Assembly: GCA_019448385.1 (NCBI GenBank) | Contig: JAGTXO010000022.1 | Span: forward strand, 131,501-195,500 | Direction of reading: 5' to 3' | Source of the DNA: Diacronema lutheri | Lineage: Eukaryota > Haptophyta > Pavlovophyceae > Pavlovales > Pavlovaceae | DNA length: 64,000 bases | Part shown: one piece after another, positions 48,707 to 59,900 of the stretch | Layout of the letters: the number at the start of each line of letters is the position of its first letter | Position numbering within the stretch: the first letter of the stretch is position 1 | Program-made: the position numbers and the translations under genes | Notes under the pieces: model-generated | What the model was told of the DNA's origin: nothing | Databases searched by the model: none | Seen by the model: only the letters and a program-made list of their open reading frames with translations

Positions 48707-49366
48707 TCACCTCGCGGACTGGTAGGAGGTGGACGACAACCTCAAGACGCTCTCTCGCAGCTGCCGCTCTGACAGCTTGGCCGACTTTCGCTGCGCCTCC
48801 GCCTGTCGCTTCTCGTCGAGCTCCTTCCGGACGTTGTCGCGCTTCTGCAGTGCCTTTGTGTAGATCACCTTCACGTTCTCGGCGTACTCCGCCTTGGACT
48901 TGAGGATGCGTCCTTTCCTCTTCTCCTCCATGCTCTTGTAGATCTTGTTGTCCAGCTCCTGCACCCTGGCCTTCCTGTCCTCGACGGACTTTTTGTACAG
49001 GCGCGCGACCATCTTGTCGCGGTCGGCGTCGCTCATCACGACGCGCTTCGGCGGTGCGCTCTGCGGGCGACGCGCGCTCAACGAGCCTGATCTCTGCGCG
49101 CCGGCGCGCGCGTCGGACGCCGGCTGGCCAGGCTTTGGCGGCGAGTCGCCACGCTTCGTCTTTGCGAGCTCGATCTGGAGCATCGACGCGAGCCGCGACG
49201 CGAGCTGGTCGCGTTGGCGCGTCGCCGCGTCGAGCTGCTGCTTCTGCGAGGCGAGCTTGCTGTTGAGCCGGTCGCACCGCCGGAGCGCATCGTCGCGCTC
49301 CGCGCGTAGCTCGGCGATGATCTCCGCCTGTCGCGCGAGCGCCTCGTCGAGCGCCTGGGAGGTCAT
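48707..49366 (-). CDS. Coiled-coil protein, unknown function
   Basis: 219 aa, ATG 49364-49366, intronless. An N-terminal heptad coil (ALARQAEIIAELRAERDDA) and a C-terminal highly charged helix (DRDKMVARLYKKSVEDRKA, IYKSMEEKRKGRILKSKA) flank a Pro/Ser linker. The C-terminal Lys/Glu helix resembles microtubule-associated or ciliary proteins, without a clear family. Its start is 47 bp from that of the divergent gene at 49414. Confidence 0.7.
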   Translation of the reverse strand: MTSQALDEALARQAEIIAELRAERDDALRRCDRLNSKLASQKQQLDAATRQRDQLASRLASMLQIELAKTKRGDSPPKPGQPASDARAGAQRSGSLSARRPQSAPPKRVVMSDADRDKMVARLYKKSVEDRKARVQELDNKIYKSMEEKRKGRILKSKAEYAENVKVIYTKALQKRDNVRKELDEKRQAEAQRKSAKLSERQLRESVLRLSSTSYQSAR

Positions 49367-49413
49367 CGCCGGCCGTTTCAAACAAACGCGGTCCCGCCGA
49401 CTCTCTCGTCGCC

Positions 49414-49707
49414 ATGGCGCCAAAGGACGGCCCGACGACAGACGCGCCGGTGTGGGGGATCACCAGCGATGAGATGCGCAACGCGGTGCAGCGCTTCTTT
49501 CTGCCGACAAAGGATCCCAACCTTGTGCGCACGCCGCGAACCGCGCAGATGGAGGGCGACCTCTGGCTCGCGCTCACCGTCTGGCTCGGGTTTGTCGTCA
49601 TCCTCTACCGGATCGTCGTGAAACCATTCCTCGAGAAGCGGCGCGCGGGCTTCACGATCGACGATGTGCACCCGCCTGGGAGCAACGGCAAAGTGCACAG
49701 AGAATGA
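49414..49707 (+). CDS. Small single-pass membrane protein
   Basis: 97 aa, ATG 49414 (gccATGG). One clear transmembrane segment (LWLALTVWLGFVVILY) sits in the middle, with an acidic front and a basic patch after it (KPFLEKRR). The size and layout are like accessory subunits of respiratory complexes or small ER proteins, but no family is recognised. Intronless. The next gene, ALG1, begins 225 bp downstream on the same strand. Confidence 0.65.
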   Translation: MAPKDGPTTDAPVWGITSDEMRNAVQRFFLPTKDPNLVRTPRTAQMEGDLWLALTVWLGFVVILYRIVVKPFLEKRRAGFTIDDVHPPGSNGKVHRE

Positions 49708-49931
49708 TGACGTACAACCTTGCGCGCATCTCCCCTGTGCGTGGGCGTCACGCTGTCGACGTACTTGAGCGACGGCGCGGCGATGTGCGCCGCGCCGGCA
49801 AGAGAGCCGGCCTGGCTGGTGAGCGAGTACTGTTCGAAGAGGAACCTGCGGCCGGTCAAGCGTCAGCACCTCCGGCTGCGCGCCGACGGCGCCGAGCGCG
49901 GTACACTGCAGGAGTGACGGGACGGTCCGCC

Positions 49932-51512
49932 ATGCCGACGATGGCGGCGGCCGGATTTGCGCTCCTCGCCCTGGTCGCGCTGGTCGCACTCGCGCTGCTC
50001 GTCCACAGGCGCCGCCTTGGGCGCGCGCGCGCCGCGCGCCGCGCGCGCGGTGAGCCGCAGGCCTGCACGGTCGTCGTGCTCGGCGACTTTGGACGCTCGC
50101 CGCGCATGCAGCAGCACGCGCTCGCCCTCGCCGAGTGCGGCGCGCTTGTGACTGTCGTCGCGCACGGCGGCACGGCGCCGCACCGGCGCGTGCGCGAGCA
50201 CGCGCGCATCGTGATGTGCGAGATCGAACCGTTCGTCTTGCCCGCCGCGCTTCCCGCCCTCGCCGCGCTGCCGCTCAAGGCCATCGCGCAGGCGGCATCC
50301 CTGCTGCTCGCGCTCGGCACGCGCGCGCCGCGCGCGGACGTCGTGCTCGTGCAGAACCCGCCGGCGATCCCGACGCTGGCGGTGGCGCTCGTCGTGTGCG
50401 CGATGCGCGGCGCGCGCCTCGTCATCGACTGGCACAACTTTGGGTACACCGTCCTGCGCGTCTCGCTGCTCGCGCGCCGCGGCCTGCCGGCACGCGCGCG
50501 GCTCGGCGCGGGCGCGCGCGCGCTCGTCGCCGCCGCCGAGGCGTACGAGCGCGCGTGCGCCGTCTTCGCCGCGGAGCACCTGTGCGTATCGGCTGCGATG
50601 GCGGACGAGCTGCGCACGGGCTGGCACGTGCGCGCCACCGTCCTGCGCGACCGGCCGCCCGCCGCGTTCGCGCCCCTTGACGTTGGCGCCCGACATGACG
50701 TCCTCTGCCGCCTGCAGCACCCGCCGCCACCCGCTCCCCCGACTCCGAGCGCGGGGCCTCGCGCGCCCGAGCCCGCGCACGCCTCGGGCCTGCTCGATCG
50801 TCTCCACCCGCCACTTCCCGTCAGCCTCGCGCTCGCCGCCGAGCCGCGCGGCGCGCGCTCCTTCGCGACCGAGCTCGTCGGCTCGCCCGCGCGCGCCGTC
50901 CTGCGCGCCGACCGGCCGGCCGTCGTGCTCACCGGCACGAGCTGGGGCGCGGACGAGGACTACACGATCCTGCTGCGCGCGCTCGCCATCATCGACGCGC
51001 TGCCCGACGCGCGGCCCGACGGGCGTGCGCGGCCGCGTGTGGTCGTCCTCGTGACGGGCCAGGGGCCGCTGCGCGAGCGTTTCGAGGCGGACGTGCGCGA
51101 GATGGCGCTCACGCGCGTGCACGTGGGCACGGCGTGGCTCTCGGCGGACGACTACCCGAAGCTGCTCGCGTGCGCGGACGTTGGCGTCTGCCTGCACGCA
51201 TCCACGTCCGAGCTCGACCTGCCGATGAAGGTGGTCGACCTCTTTGGCGCGGGCGTGCCGGTCTGTGCGCTCGAGTACGGGTGCATCGGCGAGCTCGTCG
51301 TCGACGGCCGGACGGGCGCGCTCTTCTCCGACGCGCCTGGCCTCGCGCGCGAGCTCGACGAGCTGCTCGCCGGCTTCCCTGCGCAGTCGGCACGCCTTGA
51401 GGCAATGCGCGCGCACGTCGGGGCGTGGCGCGCGCTCGGCTGGGGTGAGCACTGGCGGCAGGTGGCGGCTCCCGTGCTGCTCGGCGGGGGGGAGTGGCGT
51501 CGGCTGGGGTGA
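49932..51512 (+). CDS. ALG1: Chitobiosyldiphosphodolichol beta-mannosyltransferase (GT33)
   Basis: 526 aa, intronless, ATG 49932. An N-terminal hydrophobic anchor (FALLALVALVALALLVHRR) comes first, then the ALG1 pattern: VVVLGDFGRSPRMQQHALAL, VLVQNPPAIPTLAVA, RLVIDWHNFGYTVL, AVVLTGTSWGADEDYTILL, and ADVGVCLHASTSELDLPMK followed by VVDLFGAGVPVCAL. It adds the first mannose to GlcNAc2-PP-dolichol on the cytosolic face of the ER, starting the N-glycan core. The Arg/Ala-rich stretch at about 255-330 is a lineage-specific insert. The final 25 residues (beyond WRALGWGEHW) are Gly/Arg-rich, and DNA just after the stop partly repeats that end. Confidence 0.95.
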   Translation: MPTMAAAGFALLALVALVALALLVHRRRLGRARAARRARGEPQACTVVVLGDFGRSPRMQQHALALAECGALVTVVAHGGTAPHRRVREHARIVMCEIEPFVLPAALPALAALPLKAIAQAASLLLALGTRAPRADVVLVQNPPAIPTLAVALVVCAMRGARLVIDWHNFGYTVLRVSLLARRGLPARARLGAGARALVAAAEAYERACAVFAAEHLCVSAAMADELRTGWHVRATVLRDRPPAAFAPLDVGARHDVLCRLQHPPPPAPPTPSAGPRAPEPAHASGLLDRLHPPLPVSLALAAEPRGARSFATELVGSPARAVLRADRPAVVLTGTSWGADEDYTILLRALAIIDALPDARPDGRARPRVVVLVTGQGPLRERFEADVREMALTRVHVGTAWLSADDYPKLLACADVGVCLHASTSELDLPMKVVDLFGAGVPVCALEYGCIGELVVDGRTGALFSDAPGLARELDELLAGFPAQSARLEAMRAHVGAWRALGWGEHWRQVAAPVLLGGGEWRRLG

Positions 51513-51622
51513 GCACTGGCGTAGGGTGGCGGAGAAAGGGGGGAGTGGAAGAAAGATTGGCGGCAGGTGCCGAGCGCTAGCTTTTCTCTTCCGAGCGGCC
51601 CATCCAAGCCGAGCGGCGCGCA

Positions 51623-52906
51623 TCAGCAGAACTTCCATCGGTAGTCGCAGTTGATGCAGTGACAGAACTTGGTCGTCGGCTCGTCGGCGGATCGAGTCTG
51701 CTTTTCGGAATATTGCGTCTTCTTCGACTTGCACTTGGGGCACTCGAAGAGGCCGTCGGGCAGCTCGCGGTCCCTGTGCGCGTAGCGCTGGTAAGAGAGG
51801 TTGTCCATCAGCTCCATCTTCTTGTACTCCGCCACCTGCTCGCGCCATCGCTTGGTGTCCGACGACGCCATCTCCTTCGGATCCATGCTGACGAGCTTCT
51901 CGGCCGTGATCGACCCGCACACGACGCGCGTGACAAGCTCGGTGTTCTTCTCGTCCTTGAGGTTGAAGAGCAGCGAGCGCAGCTTGTTCTTGTATTTGCT
52001 GTCGACGCCCGACCCCAACTTCTCCCGCATGCACGCCTCGATCTCGCCCGCGATCGCGAGCGGATCAACCCCTTCCACCTCATCTGCGGCCGGCGGCAGC
52101 GCCCGGCGGCGGGTGCCGGCGCGCGGCGAGCGGCGCGCACGCGCGAAAACGGCGGCGCGCGTCGGCGCGTGCTTCGCGCGCCAGACGGGGGATGCGAGGG
52201 CCGAGTTGCCCGATCGCACCGCGCGTGCGCGCCCGGCCGTGCGGTGCGCGCGGCTGAGGCCAGGCCCCCCCCCCCCCCCCCCCCCCCCCCGTGTTTTGCG
52301 CGCACCTACTGACAGCTTGAACGTGGCGTAGTCGGTGACCACCTTGCCAAAGATCTCGCCAAGCTTGCGAAGCGCCGTGTTGCGCATGTCGGCATCCGGC
52401 GCATTCGGCGGGATCGACGAGCTCTGCGGCGCGACGGGCGTGGGCGGCTTGGGCGGAGATGCCTCCACCTTGTGCGCGGGCGACGCCGCGGCGCTCGGTT
52501 TGGCGGCCGGCTTGACGACGCAAAGCGCGGCGCAGTGGCTCACCCACTCCGCCGCGGCGCCTTTCACGCGCGCGTCCTCGTGCTTGCGCAACTTGCCGAC
52601 TGCACCTCACGCGTTGCGCGCGCGAGGCGGATCGGAGCGATCGCGCCGACTGGGCGCTCGTGCTCAGGGCACGCGGGCAGGCCAGTCGCAGTCGCGGCGG
52701 ACGGTAGAGGGCGGAGCGACGAGGTGCGTGCCGGCAGAGCGCGCGCGCGCGCACGCACCGAGTTTGGAGAGCCCCGAGGTGATGAGCTCGTCGGGGGTGA
52801 ACGAGTGCTCCGCCAGCGACGAGACGAGATCGGCGAGCGGGCCCAACTCGCCCTTCTGCTGCAGGTGGCTAATCTTGACGACAAGCTCCTTGGCCACCTC
52901 ACCCAT
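51623..52906 (-). CDS. Transcription elongation factor TFIIS
   Basis: Exons on the minus strand: 52906-52759, 52599-52306, 52083-51623; 300 aa, phases consistent. The N-terminal LW domain (VVKISHLQQKGELGPLADL ... EHSFTPDELITSGLSKLG + V + GKLRKHEDARVKGAA) is followed by a Pro/Ala linker. The central domain is EIEACMREKLGSGVD ... KYKNKLRSLLFNLKDEKN. The C-terminal zinc ribbon has FECPKCKSKK, the catalytic loop TRSADEPTT, and HCINCDYRWKFC. TFIIS enters the Pol II funnel and triggers transcript cleavage through the Asp-Glu pair, rescuing stalled polymerase. Intron 2 (222 nt) contains a 29-nt homopolymer. Confidence 0.95.
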
Positions 52907-53620
52907 CGCGCCCCTGCTGCGGATGCCAGCGAGCAGGAGCCGGCTGGCACAACGGGGAGGCGGCCGGGTGGAGCAGGTAGGGCTGCAGGGGGTGCCCCAA
53001 GATGGCGCCGGCGGTTCTTCGTGTTATTACTTGGGACAGCTGGACAGCAGGTCGACACTGTGCCAGGGGCGAGGGCAAGGCTCGGAACTCTGAATTGGGC
53101 AGCCGGTCGCCAGCGGCGGGCGTGGCCGCGGGCGTGGCTGCGGGCGGCCGGCGCCGCGGCCTCTAGCTGCCGCCCCAAAAACGCCAAGCTCCCACCGAAA
53201 AACGGCCGCCAGGCGCTAGCCGAAGCGCCTCATCAGGCCAGGCGGCATATGTACCCATACACTTCAATCCCACGAAGAGGTCGGCCGTGTGGCGGTCATA
53301 GTCTCGTCGACGCGCGCCAATCCGTCGCCGTCGGCCGATGAGCGGCCGTCGCCGTTGGCATTCATCACGGTCACACGATCAGTGCTCACGCTGCAGCGGC
53401 GGTCGCGCGACGTGTGCAGCTCGGCACGCCAGTGCGCATGGCAGACACCACCGCGCGCGCGCTCATCCGCGGCGCGGCCGCCGAGCGATCGCCGCAGGGA
53501 GCGCTTGACAGACTTGCCGCAAGCACGGGCAGGTGCGTGAGCGCGCCGTACGCCGCGCGGTGCGCGGCCGTGCGCCGCAGTCGAATACACGCGGCGGCAC
53601 GCAGCAACAGCCCGCGCGCC
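52907..53620. other. Upstream region of TFIIS, no gene seen
   Basis: Holds the probable TFIIS promoter and 5' UTR. Minus-strand ORFs around 53390-53620 are Arg/Ala-rich, and I could not choose a frame. The stretch 53010-53090 is somewhat AT-richer. Confidence 0.35.
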
Positions 53621-53621
53621 G

Positions 53622-53849
53622 TTAGCAGCCACTCAGCTCCGCCAGCGGCACGAGCGAGATGTCTTCCTCGCCCGCGCCGCCGAGCGCGACGAATTGCTCC
53701 GCCTCGACGCCCGCCGCCTCGCCGCCGTCCGCCGGGCCAAAGCTCAGCGGCGGCTTCTCGGCCGCGAGCGTCGAGAGGTGGACCTTGGGCAGCTTGCGGG
53801 TCTTGCGAGCCTGCGATGCCAGGTTGATGCCCACCCGCGCCGCGAACAT
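53622..53849 (-). CDS. Small hypothetical protein
   Basis: 75 aa from ATG 53849. The frame is open 21 codons further upstream (GLKTPPHLRTPTPLDLEGL), so an upstream exon is possible. MFAARVGINLASQARKTRK is basic and amphipathic; the C-terminus is acidic. No family recognised. It is divergent from the KNTC1-like gene, whose ATG is 130 bp away. Confidence 0.45.
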   Translation of the reverse strand: MFAARVGINLASQARKTRKLPKVHLSTLAAEKPPLSFGPADGGEAAGVEAEQFVALGGAGEEDISLVPLAELSGC

Positions 53850-53979
53850 CAACCCCTCGAGGTCGAGGGGAGTGGGCGTCCGGAGGTGAGGCGGCGTTTT
53901 CAACCCAGCCACAGGCGGATGTCGTCACCCGGTCTTTCCTCTGCTGATTGGGGTTTGGGGCGCGGGAGATATTCAAACG

Positions 53980-56900
53980 ATGGAGCACGCGCGGCGCGCG
54001 GCGACGGTCGACGCGTGCCTCGCCGCCGCGCTGCCTGACGCGAGCGCGGCGCTCGACGCGCTGCACGCGGCCGTGAGCGATGCGGAAGCTTCCGCGCCTG
54101 CGGACGACGCCGCCGCGCTGCGCGATACGGCATTCGCGTTCGGCACGTTTGCGCTCTGCGATTCGCTCGCGCCGCGCGGCGAGCGCTCGGCGGACGCGGT
54201 GCGCGCGGCGTGGGGCGCGTTCGAGCGCGCGGGCGCGCGCGGCATGGCGCTTGAGCTGGCGCGGTTGGGTGACCTCGCTGGGCTGCGCGTTGTCTGGGGG
54301 CGGCACGCGGCGCGCGACGGGCTCGCAGGCGAGCTGCTTCTGCCGCTGCTCGGTGCGCTCAGAGCCGCGCGCGCCGTCGACGCCGCGCTGTGCGCGTGGC
54401 TGCGCGCTGAGGTCGTGCCGCTGCTCTCGCCCACATCCGCACCGGGCCTCGCGCTCGTCGCCGACTTTGAGGCATGGCTCGTCGCCACGGCGGAGGCCAT
54501 GCTCGAACGCCTCGAGTCGATCCCCGACGAACAGCTGCGCGCGCACTCGAGTGACGAGCTCGTGCGCGGCGCGCTCGAGCTCGCGCTCGTCCTCGCCGAC
54601 GGCGCGCGCGAGCTAGCCGAGGGCGCGGCGCGCGCCCTCCAAAGCCCCGCGCAGGTCGTGCAGGGTCCCGCGCTCCACCCGCTCTCGCTCGCAACGTCCG
54701 TGGCCGCGCCCGCGCGCGCGCACGAGGCCGCGCCGCCGAGCGCGCTGCACGCCGAGCTGCGTACGCTTCTCGAGCTGCGCACGGCGCACGGGCTGCGCGA
54801 TCTGACGCTCGGCCGCATGCGCGCCGCGAGCGGCGCCGAACTCGTCGCGATGGCCGTCGATGCCGCCGCCACGCTCGACGAGGCGGCCGCGGCCGACCCG
54901 GGCGCGGACGGCGCGGAGGTGAACGATGGCGGCGATGGGCGCGCGCGCGCGGCCGACGGCGACGGCGCCGACGGTGGTGATCGCAGTGAGGGTGCCTGCG
55001 AGGCGCGCACACGCAGCGGCGAGGCGCTCGCGCGCGCGCTCGGCCCGCGTGGCACCGCCATCGTGTTGGCCGCCGAGCGCGGAGTGCGCCTCGCGGACGC
55101 TCTGCGCGCGTGGGGCGCGGACGTCGCGCGCCGAGCGGTCGCGTCTCGAGACGACGCGGGCGCCATCGAGGTGCGCGCGCTTGCCGTGCTGCGCGCGTGC
55201 GCGACGCGCGCTGGCGCGCCGCGCGCCGACGACGACGACGCCCGCTGCGAGCACGAGGCCGCAGAGCGGCGGCGTGCGCGCGCGGCGCTGCTCGTTGCAT
55301 TGCTCGTCGGCGCCGGCACGGGTGCGCCGCCCGCGCGCCTCGTGCACGCGGCCGAGTCGGAGCTCGCGGCGCGCGTCGGCAGCCAGGCGGAGGCGGTGGC
55401 GGAGGTGGGCCTGGGAGGCGGCGGTGACGGCGACGACGCCGACGCCGACGTGGACTTGCACGCGCTCGCCGAGCTCCTCGAGCTCCTCCGACTTCAGGCG
55501 ATGCTGCGCGCGCGCGGGCTCGGCGATGTCGACCTTGCCGACGCGCGGCACGCGCGCGCGGCGCACGCGCTCGTCCTCGCGCTCGCGTGCGCGCCGCAGC
55601 TGGTACGACGAGGCGAGGCCGCGCGCGGCGTGCAAGACGCCGAACAGCTCTTTGATCAGGGCAGTCGCGGAGACGATGACGATGGGGAACAGCCGCCTTC
55701 GCAGTCGACCGCCACCGCCGCGCTCGCCGCCGACGCCGCGCTCGCCGCCGACGCGGCGCTCGCCGACGCGCTCGAGCTCGCGCGCGCGTACCCTCACACC
55801 CTGTGCGCGCAGATGACGGTCGCCGAGTTTTGCGCTGCGCACCTCGCGCACGGCGACGCGCCGTGCGCCGCGCGCGCGCTCGTGCGCGCGCGCACGCGCG
55901 ACGGCGACGCTGCGGCGGCGGCCATCGTGCGGAGGGTCGTCGCGCGCTGCCGCGTGGAGCTGGACAACGCGCCGCTCGACGACGCGGACTCGCGCGCGGC
56001 GCGCGCGCTCGGCACGGCGCTCGTGCCCTGGCTTTGCTGGCTGTGCGGCGCGAGCGCGGAATGCGCCGCGCGCGCTGATTGGCCGCTGCCGCCGTGGCGC
56101 GCGAGCGCGCGCACGGCGGCGTGCGCGCGCGCCGCGCTCGCGTGCGCGCGCGCGCAGGCGCGCCTCGCGCGGCGGTGCAGCGTGCACGCGACGTGGGCGG
56201 ATCTTGAGACGGAGGCGAGCCGGACTCGGCTCCTGCACGCGCTCGCGGGCCACAGTGGCTGCGCCGCGCGCTCGAGCGCGGCGGCCGAGTGTGCGGACGA
56301 TGGGCGGCGCGGCGCAGACGAGCTCGACGTCGCGAGGCTCTGCGAAGTTGCGCGCGCGTGCGCGTTGCCGCGCGCGGTCGCGCTCGGCGCGCGCGCGGCG
56401 GCGCTCGCGGCCGCGGGCGCGGTCACGCGGTGCATCGATGCGTGCGCGCTGTTGGCGGACGAGTCAGTGGCGGGGGATGCGCGCAACGGCACGCCGGCCG
56501 GCGACGCGCTGCTCGTGCTGCGCGAGCTGAGTGCGAAATGCGTGACCTCGCCGCCTGCACCGCCCGCCAGCGCCCCGTCGGCCGACGGCGTCGCGAACGC
56601 GCTCGCCGCCTTCGGGGCGACGCGCGCGAGCGCGCGCGAACTTGCGCGCGTGCTGGCGCACACCATGGCCACGTGCGCAGCCGCGCATCTGGCCGCGGGC
56701 GGCCGCTTTGAGATCGCCGTGCCACGCGCTGATGGTGTCGACGTCGATGGCCGCTCGACCGGCGGGGCGCGCGCGCGCGCGCAGCACGATGCGACGACGG
56801 TCGACGTGCTCGATGCGCTGCGCGACGCGGCGTCCGCGGCGGCGCACCTCGCGGCGTCACGTACGTGCGATCTTGACGACGGTGCAGATGCCGTTGCGAT

Positions 56901-59900
56901 TGTCGCGCGCCTCGGGCGGGCGGGCAGCCGTGCGGGCGCGCCGCGTGCGGCAGGTGGTCTGCACGTTCACGATTGCGCCGACGACCGCGCCGACGATCGC
57001 ACCGACGTTGCGCCGACGCCTTCGGCCGGCAGCGGCGCGGACGGCGCCGTGGCGGTGGAGGCCGTGGCGGTGGAGGCCGTGGCAGTGGAGGCCGTGGCAG
57101 TGGAGGCCGTGACGGTGGAGGCTTTGTCCCTACCCGGGCCCCCCTTGGTGGAGGCCTTGACGCCCCCACTCTGCGCTCCGCTCGCTCTCGCGCTTGCCGA
57201 GCTCGCGGGCCCCGAGCGAGGCGCGCGCCTGCTGCTCGCGCACGCCGCGGCACTCGGGCGCGCGCCCGACATCGCGCCCGGCTCTCGCCGCTCAAGCGCG
57301 CCGCCCGCGCCGCCGCCGTCCGGGCGGCTGCCGGCGGAGGGCACACGTGCAGCGGTGGGCATGGCCGGCGTGCACGTTCTGTGCGACTTGGTGCAGCGCG
57401 CGGACGCGCTCGTGCCCGCGCTCGAGGCGGCGGCGGAGCTCTGGGAGCGCGGCGCGCGCAGCGTGCACGCCGAGCAGCAGCGCGTGAGCGCGCGAGCGGG
57501 CGGCGGCACGGACGGCGGCACGGACGGCGGCACGGACGGCGGCACGGACGGCGGCGCGGACGGCGGCACGGACGGCGGCACGGACGGCGGCGCGAGGTGC
57601 GAGACGCTGCGCTCGGCGGCTTGCGCCGTGCGCTCGCGCGCGCGCTCGGCGCGCGCGCTGCTCCTTGCGGGCGTGTCGGGCGCGGACGCGGGCAGGTACT
57701 GCGCGCTCTCCATGCGCTCGTCGGTTCCCGTTGACGTGAGCACCCGCGGCGCTGATGGTGGCGCGATTCAAGCGAGGATTAATGGAGGAATGCCGCGCGA
57801 TGGGCTCTTCGACGATGGCCGGCTACGCGGCAGCCACGACGACGCCGACGACGACGCCGACGACGAGCTTGCGCGCTGCGCGCGCGCGCTGCTCCCTGCG
57901 CTCGTCATATCGGCCGCCGTGCCTCTCCCAGAGGCCGTCGCATTTGCGCGCGCACATGGCATCGCGAGAGCGCGCGCGGTGGCGCGCGCGCGCGTCACGG
58001 CGATCGCACTCGAAGCGGCGAGGCGTTTGAATGAGGGGGCGTGCGCTGGAGCGGGGCCGTTCGGAGAGCGCGGCGCGCGATCGCTCGGCGATGGGCCGCG
58101 CGCTGCTCTCGCCGAAGCCGTCGCGCTGCTCGACGCCGAGGCGGCGCGCGACGCGATCGCGCAGGCGCACCGGACCGCGTCGGAATGCGTTCCGATACCC
58201 CCATCGGAATCGCTCGCGCCAGCCGCGCAGCGCGACGGCCGCTGCGACGCGTGGGCGGCGGTGCGCGCGCACGCGCTGCCCGCCCTCGCCGAGCCGGCGG
58301 ACGGCAGCATGCCGGCCCTCGCCGCGCTCGGCGCCGCGCTCGGAGGCGCGCCAGCGGTCGAGGCGAGGCGCTGGCTCGAGGTTGCGACCTTGCTCGCAAT
58401 GGACGACGCGCGTGCTGATGAGGGCGCGCATGATGGTGACGATGGCCATCAGACCACGCGCGTGGAGCCGGGGGCGGGCCACGCCGCGCGCGCCGACGCC
58501 CGTGGCGCGATCCTTGCCCGTGGAGCGCGCGCCGATGGTGAACGCGGCGATCGTCGCGCGAGCGCAGATGACGGCGCGGACGACGAGTGGCTCGCGACGG
58601 CCGTAGCCCGCGCACACGCGCCGCCCGCGCCAGCGCCCGTCCCGAGCCCGGCCACGGCCTCCGCTTTAGGCGGCGAGCGCGCGCACCGCTCGGAAGCGGC
58701 CGCGACGGCCCGGCGGACCGCCGAGGGGTCGCCACGCGTGCGCCTCGCTGCGCTCGTCGCCGCGCCGTGGGCGTCGCTCGCGCCACTGCTCAGCGCGCAG
58801 CACTGCGCGCGCGTCGTCGCGCTCTCGCACGCGCTCGGACTCGACCCGGACACGGCCCTCGAGCGCATTTTAAATGCGGGCGCGCATGCGCACGCAAGCC
58901 GCGCGCCGACCGACGCGCCAGGCGCGCGCGGCGCCGAGCGTGACGGCGTTTTGACCGCGTCCTCCGTGCCGGTTCTGTCGGCCAGCGCGCTCGAGCGCGT
59001 CGGGCGCGCGTTCCGCTGCCGCGCGCGCGCGGCGTGCGCGGTGCGCGACGCGGCGCGCGGGCAGCCGCACGGCGCGTCGCGCGCCGAGGCGCTTGACGTG
59101 GCCGCTCTCGCGTACGATCAGCTCGCGCTCAGCTCGGCGGCCGCAGCGGCGGGCCTGCTCGCCAGCGCGGCGGGTGCGCCGTCCGGCGCCGGCGCGGTCG
59201 GCGGCGCGGACAAGCGCGCGCCTGGCGGGACCGGCGCGTTCGTCGCGTCCGCCGCGGACGCGCGCACCGCCGCGGCCTCCGCCGCTGCAGAGCTGCGCGC
59301 CGAGGCTGGGCGCGAGCGCGCGCTTGCGCTGCTGCGGCACGCCGCGGCGGAGTGCGCCGTCGACGACGACGACGAGCGCGCGCGCGTGCCGACCGTCGAC
59401 GCGGCAGCGACAGCGGCGGCTGGCGCGCCACGCGGCCCCACCTCGCGCGCCTGCAGGGCTTTTTCGCGCCCGCACCCGCGCGCGCGCGCTCTTTGCGCGC
59501 TGCCGCTCGCCGAGTTGAAACCGCTTCTCTCCGCGCCGCACGACTTGGCCGTTCGTCTCCTCGAGCTCGAGGCCGACGGCGTGCCGTCTGCGCGCGCGCA
59601 GGCGCGCGCGGCCGCCGCGAGCGCGCGCACCGACGCGCTTGTCGAGTTGCCGCGCGCGGGCGGCGCGCTCGAGCAGCCGCACGCCGTTGCGTCCGCAGGC
59701 GCCGACGCAGCCGACGCCTCGGCGATCTCGGCGAGCGCGGTCGGCGCATCGAGCGCCGCGCGGCCGCCGTCGCTCGCGCGCGCGGTGTCGCGCTGCGTCG
59801 GGGTCGATTGGCAACATTCGCGGAAACTTCTCCTTTACGAGCTGCTCGCGCTCACGCGGCAGCCGCTCGCGGGCGTGCAGGCGGGCGTCGCGCACGCTTC

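Noticed and set aside
49605-49859. An 84-aa minus-strand ORF overlapping the one-TM gene end
   Set aside because: Antisense to a better ORF; no start context or motif.
57507-57595. ggcacggacggc tandem array as a CRISPR or satellite
   Set aside because: A simple 12-bp in-frame repeat coding Gly-Gly-Thr-Asp inside the KNTC1-like gene, without spacers.
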